From NCBI GenBank assembly GCA_039621445.1, contig CP154956.1:66852257-66916256 (forward strand): a stretch of DNA of 64,000 bases, written 5' to 3'. The position numbers and the translations under genes were made by a program. Below, in pieces: positions 55,216 to 64,000 of this stretch. Within the stretch, counting starts at the first letter, position 1; every line of letters starts with the position of its first letter. Origin of the DNA: Euglena gracilis. Its lineage: Eukaryota > Euglenida > Euglenophyceae > Euglenales. The notes under the pieces are model-generated. The model was given only the letters and a program-made list of their open reading frames with translations, was not told the origin of the DNA and ran no database searches.

Positions 55216-55286
55216 GGGCTGACCAGCAGAATGGTATGGGGTGGATGTTCGACGTCCTCAAGCGCAAGAGAATGCTCCCGTTCTGA
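55216..55286 (+). CDS. Gene 6, terminal exon
   Basis: Acceptor CTCCTCCAAG, phase 1, ADQQNGMGWMFDVLKRKRML then PF and TGA. The G-x-x-F-D-x-L-K-R-K-R tail fits the cytosolic/matrix end after the last rhomboid helix. With no Ser in a G-x-S-x-G context found in the exons and Tyr for His, the protein is probably a rhomboid-like pseudoprotease. The TM4 exon containing the Ser position may, however, be missed (GPIAGMAS at 52964-52989 is a candidate). Confidence 0.55.
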
Positions 55287-56269
55287 CCGCGGCCCAGCGT
55301 CGCAGTTGTCTCCGCCAACACACTGGCGTGATTCCTTTGGCCTCCACATCGCCTGTCCTCCCTTCGACTTGCCGCCTGCCGCACCGTTCCCCCCCCCCCG
55401 CTTTCCCCACGTTTTCCTCCTCAGCACTGCCTTGGCCATTGCGAGGCGACCAACAGGAGTCCCGGAGAGGCTTGTGGTTGCTTCAGCTCCTACCTTGATG
55501 GAGCAAAACTGTACGGAAACGAGAAATGGCAATGGACAATCCAAATAATTTCTGTGGTCAGGCAGGGAAAGTTCTATAGTTTGTTCCATAGTTCCTTGTT
55601 CCATAGTTTTTAATCCATCTGGATAAATCCAGCAAAACTGCATACGTGTCTTTCTCTGACCCATACCCTTTCGATCGACCTTTCCAATAATGCACACCAA
55701 TTGGGGAGGCATTTCCAACCCCCCCCCCTGAGGGTGTCACGCTTTGGGATGGGCAGTCCCCTCCTTGGTGCAGAAGGACCGATAATGGTCATTTTCGGGT
55801 GAAATGGCCATCTTCAAGGAAATATTGCATGGGTTGAGCCCAACAGGGGCCCAAATCGGACCTCATTCAGGGGGGCTGGGTGCATAGCAGAAGGCATCCC
55901 CCCAGAGGGTCTTCGGAAAAGAAGCCTAATGTATGGGTTCTCCTCCCTGCTGCTACGCAATGCCAAATCCCCCGTCCTGGACCTTTTGGGGGTGTTTTGC
56001 TTTCTGGCCAGACATTGTTTCTGGCAGATTTAGTGTTTGCAAACAACACCCTGGGACAGTGTAGGGATTTTCAGGGTTGTGGTACAAGCTGGGAGAGATT
56101 TTCCTCCCACGGTATCAGGGAATGGACAGGGTATTGTAAGCAGTCCCCTGATTTTTTCCCCCAAGCTAAATGGGACGAAGGGTCCCAAATCTGCTGCAAA
56201 CCGCTTTTTTGAGGACACACCACGTGTCTGTTGGATGGAGGGTTCCCATCAGCGTTCGATATAAGGAGG

Positions 56270-56660
56270 CCGTAACCCCCCCCCCCCCTAATGAGTGCGC
56301 AGTGCCCTAATAAGTGCACACCCCCAGGGGTCCGAAACTACCTCCCTAAAAAGTGCGCACCCCCCCCCCAAAGGAGAAATTACTGTTACATCTCAGGTCG
56401 GAAAGCACACACAATTCTCAGAATTGTCCTTCTCAGACGAACTATTTCTATCGTCCAAGCCCAAATTTGACACATAATCACTTGACTCATTGCTTGAAAT
56501 TGCAAAATTGGGGGGAAATTGAAAAAGAGTAGGGGAAACATGAGTATTTTCAGCTTTGTCCTAAAAAGTGCACAGTGCCCTAATAAGTGCACACCCCTTG
56601 GGTCCGAAGCTATGTCCTTAAAATGCGCGCAGCCGTGCACTTATTAGGGGGGGTTTACGC
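56270..56660. repeat. CTAATAAGTGCACACCCCC word family
   Basis: Six to seven words C(C)TAA(T/A)AAGTGC(G/A)CA(C)CCCC on both sides of a ~200-base unique core, last word inverted (GTGCACTTATTAGGGGGG). Confidence 0.8.
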
Positions 56661-57299
56661 GGTTTAGGAGGGGGGTGTCCCCCCCACCCCCCCTCGTCCG
56701 GACCACCCCCCACCTGCCCTTATGTCGAAGCCTGGTGCCCACCCTCGCCCGTCCCCACACAGCCTGGCTGTGCCCTGCGATGGGGGCGTGGTGGCCCTGA
56801 GACAGCCTCATGGTGGAGAAGAAGGGCTCGCTGAAGCTGAGGCCAGGGGGCCGTTGAGCCTGTGAGGACAGATCCAATGTATATTGCTGAAGCTCTGCAT
56901 GCAAACACCATTTAAGGGTTTTGCTGCCCCCCCCCCCTCGGTGACTGCTGCAGCCAGGGCATGAAGTGAGCGTTGGTTTTGTCCAGGGGAGGGGGGGATC
57001 CAACTCCCCCTTGGGGGGGGGGTACAGACCACTCCCCCCCCCTCAGGGCCGAGTTCGGGGACCCCCCATTGAACCAGAAATTTTTTCTTCCCCACGCTTC
57101 GCGCTGGCAGACTTATGCTTTTATCGTCTGTCATCATCGAAAAATTGTTTTTGTCAATTTGGAGGAAAAATCACCTGAAAATGCAATTTTGGGCACTTTT
57201 TGAATCCCCCTCAAAAGAAATTTCCAGCGCTTTGCGCCGGGTTTTTCCCAGGGGGAGGGGGGGTCCAGGACCACCCCCCTCCCCCTCCCCCCCTCTCAT

Positions 57300-57690
57300 T
57301 TAATACCCTGGCTGCAGCCAGCCCCAATTTCGCCTTGACCCAGCCACAGCAGCACCCTCCCCCCGCGCGGGGGGGGGGGGCTAGCCCAGCTAGCCAGCCC
57401 CTTTCTTGTTTTGACTTTTTCTGTCCCTTCTACCTCCGCACCAAGCTTGCCAAACATCTGGTGACGATGCAACTGTGGTCTTTGTGTGGGGTCATAATTG
57501 GCCACACAAAAAACATGAAGCGTAACGTTTGGTGCATGCAATGAAGTACGTCAGCTGACACCACATTGGGCGTCCACCTGTGATGCCCAGTTCAGGTCAT
57601 GCCGGGTCCATCCCCCAGGGGGGGGGGGGGGCAGGCAACCAGCCCAAATTCAAGCCAGCTCAATTTTTACCACCGGCCCAGGGTCCTAAA
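57300..57690. mobile_element. C/G-rich CCAGCC element fragments
   Basis: GCTGCAGCCAGCCCCAATTT, CAGCCACAGCAGCACCC and a right end CCTAAAAAAGATACAT resemble 8016-8486. No target duplication found. Two nested or adjacent copies are likely. Confidence 0.5.
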
Positions 57691-58210
57691 AAAGATACAT
57701 TCATGTCTAGATGGGTTCCTGGCTTTTGTTTTTTTTTTTCACTGGGTTGTGAGGTTGAGGCTGGAAGCTGATACTTAAGGCATTATTCAAGATTTTTTAA
57801 GGTTTTTTTTTAAAAGTTTTTTAAGATTTTTTAAGGTTCTATTTCAAAGGGCAGTCCAAGGGCTGTTCGGTATGGAACGGAATCAAAAAATCAAAACGAG
57901 TTTGGGTGGATAGACAATGTTCTAGCGATGACAATTTTTTTTCTGCAGTTGCTGGTTTTTGTCGAGATTTCGCTCCATCATTTTTGCTCGGTTGGATAAA
58001 AATTTTGCCATTTTTGCCAAATTTTTAAGGTTTTTTTTTAAAGTTTTGGTTCCTTAAAAAACTGTCTTGCTGGAAGGTTGAGGTGGAAGGTGGATGCCGG
58101 AGTGTTTCGAAAGCTAGGTCACACTCGCTGGGAGTACACAGAGCGAGCAAATTTAATGGAAATGGTGCCCACGGGGTGGTTGGAAAGCCCCCTGGAGGGG
58201 CTGGAAGCAG

Positions 58211-58336
58211 CCCAAGAAGGTGGTCGAGCCATGCAAATGGTGCAAGTCGCAAGAGCACGAGTCTGGGGCTTGCCCGTCGTTGTCGTTCTGTGACCGATGT
58301 GGCGAGAAGGGTCATTTCCCAAAGGTCTGCCTGCCT
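58211..58336 (+). CDS. Gene 7, exon with two CCHC zinc knuckles
   Basis: 42 codons. KKVVEPCKWCKSQEHESGAC and FCDRCGEKGHFPKVC give two consecutive C-x2-C-x4-H-x4-C zinc knuckles, which bind single-stranded RNA or DNA. Start uncertain (GGAAG, AAGCAG and CCCAAG are all phase 0). Ends at CCT|GTGTGT, phase 0. Confidence 0.75.
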
Positions 58337-58795
58337 GTGTGTACTGGGCAGATGGTTGTCAGCGGTTATCCCCCTAAAGTTATGCTGGCTGCATGCCCGG
58401 GGTTTGTTCCCATTTGCTATCGAACAGGGGGAACCTTTTCCAGACAGCCACGACCAGGCTTAATTTTAAGGCGTGGCTAACCCCACTCCACTCTAGGGGG
58501 GTGCCTGCCTGGGGAAGTGCTCCAAGGCACCCAGACCCGATATTAGGACACATGGCCAGAAATGCCTGGGCATTTGCCCGAGGCACTGGCGATGAAGGCG
58601 CTGGAAGCCCGGAAACCCTATTTTTGGTCCATTTTTGGCCCACGTGGACAGGCAGCCCCAGGCACACTGTGACACCCCTGCCCCCCCCCCCGGGCGGGTC
58701 AAATTCAGTCTGGCATGGCTTCACAACTGTTGTTTCGTCTCATTGGTGGCCCACAGAGGGGGGGGGTCCTCCGCAACGCAGCTCTTTCCCCTCAG

Positions 58796-59275
<480 letters not shown>

Positions 59276-59404
59276 CAGGGGGTTGGACGGTTGGACCACC
59301 GACAACCAGCCATCCCATCGCTCCCGCACCTCTGGCATCTGGTTGAAAAACTGCCGGTCAACAGAACACATCACGATCCTTGGCCACGGCGTTGGGTTCA
59401 GATT

Positions 59405-59556
59405 GCCTGCCGGCCCTGCCCCCACGGAGGACGAGCGGGAGCGCGCACGGAAGCGGCGGGAATGGTTCCAGGCCCGCGAGGCCCGGCAGAGGGCACGGCA
59501 GGCTCGAGAGGAGCCAGAGAGAGCGGCGGCCCCAGCCGGGCTTCTTTCTCAGGGAG
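59405..59556 (+). CDS. Gene 7, Arg/Glu-rich exon left of an introner
   Basis: Frame GPAPTEDERERARKRREW, ARQRARQAREEPERAA running into CGGGCTTCTTTCTCAGG, a left terminal repeat of the introner family. Donor GTCGCA is possible. Start not settled. Confidence 0.5.
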
Positions 59557-59751
59557 GTCGCACCTCCCCGGGGGTCCTTTTGGCAAACAGCAGGGGTGAG
59601 GCATTTCTGACCCCCTCCCGGGGTCGGGGTTTGGGGTCGAAAATGGAAATTCGCGTGGGTCGGCCCAGCAGGACAACCTGAACAGGGGCAGGCCCGACAG
59701 TCGGCACCAAAGCACTCGGCACCCCCCCCCCGTTTGTTAACAAGAAGCCTG
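59537..59751. mobile_element. Probable introner-like element (CGGGCTTC ... GAAGCCTG)
   Basis: Terminal repeats CGGGCTTCTTT and AACAAGAAGCCTG. Flanks GCCCCAGC and CCCCCGGC agree at only 6 of 8. Precise removal joins EEPERAAAPA to PEGRGRGEAP in frame. The GT/AG pairs visible would not keep frame, so either another donor is used or the ends are misplaced. Confidence 0.6.
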
Positions 59752-59985
59752 CCCCCGGCGCCGGAGGGCCGGGGTCGAGGGGAAGCCCCGGCGGCCCGCC
59801 CACCCCACGGCGGCGGCTCCTCCGATGGCACGACGTCCGACGCCGAGGCGGAGGTGGTCCGGCCCCCACTGCGGTCCCACCGGGCTCGGGAGGTGTCGCG
59901 CTCGCCACCGCGCGTCGATGGGGCCGGGGCTACCCCCTTCCCGGGGAGCGAGGGCTGGGGCGGGTGGGCGACGGCACCCCCGTGA
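59745..59985 (+). CDS. Gene 7, Arg/Ser-rich exon
   Basis: High-GC3 frame PEGRGRGEAPAARPPHGGGS, TTSDAEAEVVRPPLRS, EVSRSPPRVDG. Low complexity, RS-like. Right border unknown. Confidence 0.5.
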
Positions 59986-60954
59986 AGGTGCAGCGCCAAG
60001 GACTCTTTCCCAATGCCGCGTTTCCCAAAGTTAAAACTTGGTTGTTGCGGGGAGCTTTTCTGTCACCCAGTCATTACCAGCCATTTGTCAAAAAGACTCA
60101 CGGTTCAAAATTGCCCCTGCACTCACACACTCAATTGACTCGCTCTCTCATGTGGGGGTTCATGATGTGAATAAAAACCACAAGTGGATACCTCGGCTGG
60201 AGCCGAGGCAAGCAGTTTTTTGGCACCTGACCATCCACTGGATAGCTAATTGAGGGACCTGCCATCCATCATACATACACACAAGATTTTGATGAAGTTC
60301 TCAGCCCCAAAAAGTCCGGACAAAAATAATGGAAACAAGCATTGTCATTTCCCCCCATAATTTTCCCCCTTTCTTTTCCTGCCCTTAAGAGTCGCCATTT
60401 TAAACAATTATCCCCAAGCAAATGAGGCAGGCCCTCGAAGAACAGGGTCCAAATTGAGAAGCACTGCTGCCAGCAAAGCGAGCGCCAACTGAAAGAGCAT
60501 TTCCCCCCCACACAAGCCAAGCAGAAGTTTTGGTTGAAGTATGCCTGGAGGAAGGAAGCTTTCTGTTTTATTTCTGAGCGGTTCCAAATTTGCCAGGCAC
60601 CCCTTGGCAGGAAGCGCCAGTCAAGAGCTCCCGCTCTTCGATTTGGGAGGGGACTGGTCAAATTTCAGACACCATAAAGCAGCATGATGAAGCATAGCAT
60701 GACAGATGAGTGAGAAGTTAGAAGTTACAAAGTTACACCCAAAGCCCTTTTTTTGACCAGACGCTGCTTTTGCCAATTTCATTACAAGTGAATGACAATG
60801 CCCCCATTTCCGGGAACGTTGAATCTTCCCGTGGGCAATTTGTCTGTTTGGCACCGAAACGGCCGTATCCCTCGGCGACGATGGGGCGTCTCCCGCCGTA
60901 GCTTGCCACCACCCCTCCGGCCCAGGGAATTGCCGGCGCAGGGGGTTCACCAAA

Positions 60955-61215
60955 CTGCAGGGTCCAGCCCGGCGATGAGCGCCGGCCCCGCCCCACCCCC
61001 GCGGCCCCTGCCGCGCTGCCCCCGCGCCCGCGGCGGCCCTCCGCCGGCTCCAGCGATGAGGAGGAGGAGGCCCGCCTCCGGCGCCGGGCCCAGCAGGCGA
61101 TGGCGGACCGGACCCTCCGGCGGGGCCCCGCCGCGCCCAACCCCCGCCCGGCCGCCGCGGACCGCCACGCGTCCCCGCGCCGCGCAGGGCGGTCCGGGAA
61201 CCGTCCCGCATCCAT
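60955..61215 (+). CDS. Gene 7, Arg/Pro/Ser-rich exon
   Basis: Acceptor AAACTGCAG. Frame PGDERRPRPTPAAPAALPPR, AGSSDEEEEARLRRRAQQAM, DRHASPRRAGRSGNR. GC above 80%. RS/acidic low-complexity protein sequence. Confidence 0.5.
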
Positions 61216-61839
61216 TGGTGCGGAGGGTGTGTGTGTGGGACCGCCCTGGCCTCGGGAGAGGGCCAGCGCCACCCGCCGGCAGGCGTCAGCCAGCGGTGAG
61301 GACAGCGACACGCAGGGGGTTCCTTCCGCCAGGGCACCTACATGTCAGCCAGCCAACGTCCTTCGGCCAACGGCCGTGGCCTGGTGGGACCTCCTCCGAT
61401 ACGGTGCGAGCTCTTTCCGTTTTTTTTGAAAGAAGGAATGTATGGGAGGAGATGGGTGCTTTGTATTTGCTTGTTTGCCCCTAGGTGGGCACGACCGCTG
61501 TCAAATGAACCCCCACCATACACATTTTATATGGGGACTGATCACTGGTTTTTTTCCCGAACCGTACAAGAAACACACCCAACTGCCAAGCCGGGGGGCA
61601 TTGCCATCTCGCTTGCAGGGCTGGGAGGGCACTTTTGAAAACGCGCCATTGGTTTCGGCGGCAAACCACCACCGGGGACCTCTGCCCGCACCTCTCCTCC
61701 ATCGGAAGCCCCCTGGCCCCGGGTCGTCCCAGCGAAGCGTGCCCCGCCACTCCCGAGACCGCCCAGGCCTCTGCCCGGCCCCCGGGACACCCCCATCACC
61801 CCCAACCCCCCAAATCCGGCTGCCGTGGCCGAGGTGTGG

Positions 61840-62040
61840 CCGCTGGGCAGGGGCCTGAGCCGCCCGGCGGCGCAGCGGCGGAGTGACGGCCGCCGCCCGG
61901 AGAGGGCCGAGCCGGGAAAGGAGCCCCGCCCCCGGGAACAACCCTCGGCGAGGGACCACCGGCGGCAGGACGGTGGCCAGGCTTCCCAGGCACCCCGCCA
62001 AGCTTCCCTTTCAGCAGCTGGGGTGGAAAGTGCATGGGCA
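61840..62040 (+). CDS. Gene 7, Arg/Glu/Gln-rich exon
   Basis: Frame LGRGLSRPAAQRRSDGRRPE, EPRPREQPSARDHRRQDG. Borders uncertain (GGGCAG is a possible acceptor at 61850). Low complexity. Confidence 0.4.
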
Positions 62041-62199
62041 CGCGCGTGCCACCGCCATCCGCACAATAATTAATTCGTTCAGATGTCCTCATGTGGTCCA
62101 GCCAAATTCAATGATCTGGAGACGCGGCAAACATGCATTTTTGTTGCCCATACGACAAAAACATTTGCAAAAAAGTAAACTGCACAATTACCTACCTCC

Positions 62200-62885
62200 C
62201 CCCCCCCTTGTCCAACTGTCCAACGACCGGCCTTGTCAAACGACAACCCCCCCCCCCGGTCAGTAGCGATCTTTTTCCAGGTGATCTTTTTCAGCAGTTT
62301 CGTTTGGTGTACAACAAAAAGCGCGGTTTCACCACCGGGCCCTCACCAAATCAGAGATAACCAGCACATGCGGGAGCCTATGTGTTGGTGCCCTGTTCAT
62401 TGCCGCATGTTTCTCCCTCCTTTCATCATGAATCTGAGAATTGTGGCCATGTCAGGAAAAGGAAACTTTTTTCATCACCTTGGGGCGGAGCGGGATAAAA
62501 AATTTTGACCCCGGTCTTGCCTAACGACCATCCCCCGGTCAGCAGCGATATTTGGCCAAAACAGCGACCCCCCCCCCGGTCAATAGCGATATTTAGTGGT
62601 TGTTGGACAGGGAGGGGTAAGTAACCCCCCCCAATATAAAGTAACCCGCCTCTATAAGCAACCCCCAAATACAAGTAACCCTTTGGCCGATGTTTGACCA
62701 ACATTCAAATATGGGCAACCCCTGACCGGAGGATGCGAAGAAATTATCATAGAGACGGCGAAAAAGGGAAATCATCGAGTTCCAAATATCAGCAACCCCC
62801 AAATATAAGAATCCCTGGAGCTTTTTGGAAACCCAAATATAAGCAACTGGTTGCTTATACAAATGTAAACAACCGGTTGCTGAAA
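62200..62885. repeat. CAATAGCGATATTT and ATATAAGCAACCCCC word families
   Basis: Two adjacent blocks: (G)TCA(A/G)(T/C)AGCGATATTTGG/CCCCCC words (62200-62600) and (A)AATATAAG(C/T)AACCCCC words (62625-62880). Confidence 0.75.
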
Positions 62886-62935
62886 TTCAGGAGGGGGGTC
62901 ACCAATAGCGCGGATGCACATGCTCACACACGCGG

Positions 62936-63160
<225 letters not shown>

Positions 63161-63218
63161 ACACACACACACACATACACCACACGCGCGCACTGAGTCT
63201 TCTTGCTTCCAAGCCCAG

Positions 63219-63347
63219 CAAAAGTCTGAGTGGGACAGCCGCCGAGAGAAGAAGCGGCCGTCCAGTCCTGCTGCCCAACTGCCGCCGCGGAAGCGACCGG
63301 CTCCGGAGCGCAGTCCTGAGCGTCGTGGACACCGCTGCATCCCCATC
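63219..63347 (+). CDS. Gene 7, RS/NLS-like exon
   Basis: Acceptor CCAAGCCCAG, 43 codons QKSEWDSRREKKRPSSPA, LPPRKRPAPERSPERRGH, donor GTTGTG. Phase 0 both sides. The basic clusters look like nuclear localisation signals. Supports a nuclear RNA-binding role for gene 7 together with the zinc knuckles (inference). Confidence 0.65.
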
Positions 63348-63439
63348 GTTGTGTCCCAGGGAGGGAAGAGGTCAGGGTTCAGGCTGAATTCTAGGGCGGT
63401 GCCGACCCCACCCAGGCAGGCACGCACTCCAAGGCACCC

Positions 63440-63760
63440 AGCAGCAATGCTCCAGGGGGAGTCTTACTTTGGGGGGGTTTTCTTTGGACTTTTCCTTGAC
63501 CGACCTGTACCCCAAAGAGCATCATTTTTGAGTCCCCAAATACCCTAAAATTTTTTATTCGCCGCTTCGTGCTATTTGTAGATCACGTATAAATTGACAT
63601 GATCTTTGTTTTCCAAAAATATCAAAAAGTAAAATTTTCATCATTGTGCCTAAAAGCAAGGTTTTTGATATCCTTTCAGGGTATTTTTCATTATTCTCCA
63701 GCGCTTCACGTCGTCTTCTCCAGCGCTGCCAGGGTTCTTGAATTTGGGAGACATCCTATT
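63440..63760 (-). mobile_element. AAATAAGACC-type element, decayed inverted copy
   Basis: Shares, in reverse order, CTTGACCGACC, CCCCAAATACC, TTCGCCGCTTCGTGC, GATTTTCATC-like and CAGCGCTTCACG blocks with 24130-24590. The terminal GGTCTTATT words are lost. Confidence 0.5.
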
Positions 63761-64000
63761 TTTGGATTTTTACTCGGTCAGCCCAGGAGCGGATCACATG
63801 GGGGGGGGGGGCTTTTGCTCCCGGCCACATGGATCAATCAGTGACGCCAATCAGTGACACAGCTTCCGACCCATTGGCTTTAAAGAGGATGACCCAAACC
63901 CATATTTGCCTGTACGTTGACAAATGTGCAGTATGGATAGCCTCTCGAGGCACACAGTTAGGATTTGGGTTTTTGGCCAGAGATTAGGGTCCGGGTTAGG

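Noticed and set aside
60621-62092. Long minus-strand frames in the GC-rich 60.6-62.1 kb region, and similar ones at 44.9-47.4 kb
   Set aside because: High GC removes stops on both strands; + frames have better third-position bias, splice signals and continuity with neighbouring exons.
63940-64000. TTAGGG-like words at the window end
   Set aside because: Only two scattered copies (GATTAGGGTCC, GGGTTAGG), not a telomere array.

Overview
The window looks like nuclear DNA of an intron-rich, large-genome unicellular eukaryote. No bacterial-type gene layout is present. Coding sequence survives only as short exons (about 20-120 codons, mostly with high GC at third positions) scattered between introns of hundreds to thousands of bases. 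The introns are full of C/G homopolymers, microsatellites and dispersed repeats. All exons I can support lie on the + strand. One-way gene order, long introns, a possible GC-AG intron and intron-making transposons together resemble dinoflagellates such as Polarella or Symbiodinium. That taxonomic guess is inference only.

Layout, all on +. (1) 2.0-9.1 kb: a multi-exon gene of unknown function with a PHD/RING-like zinc-finger core. (2) 13.1-17.3 kb: the 3' part of a trypsin-fold protease gene with an Asp motif and a G-x-C-G-G-P nucleophile motif. (3) 18.3-26.07 kb: a gene with a very acidic middle part that appears to end in a WW-like domain. (4) 26.17-45.66 kb: a Maelstrom (MAEL) domain gene assembled from about 15 exons with matching splice phases. 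(5) 46.5-49.3 kb: orphan exons of unknown gene(s). (6) 50.2-55.3 kb: a rhomboid-like membrane protein with a mitochondrial-type N-terminus. (7) 58.2-63.35 kb: a gene with two tandem CCHC zinc knuckles followed by Lys/Glu- and Arg/Ser/Pro-rich exons.

The most interesting system is a set of 0.25-0.9 kb elements with terminal inverted repeats and 8-bp target-site duplications (hAT-like). Several sit inside coding exons. Removing the element plus one copy of the duplication rejoins an open, coding-like frame in at least five cases; in two the join lies inside a recognisable domain (PHD-like 8016-8486, WW-like 25544-26034). Within the terminal repeats, GT...AG (one GC...AG) pairs would splice the element out in frame, leaving a 30-48 nt scar. 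These look like introners, meaning DNA transposons that become introns. A longer relative (29017-29806) still carries a hAT transposase-like fragment.

The rest is repeats: microsatellites (two (GT)n tracts start exactly at splice donors), minisatellites, a 757-bp foldback, an AT-rich satellite, and many families built from a short A/T-rich word followed by a run of C. Exon limits are predictions from reading frame, splice-site dinucleotides and phase only. No RNA evidence was available.
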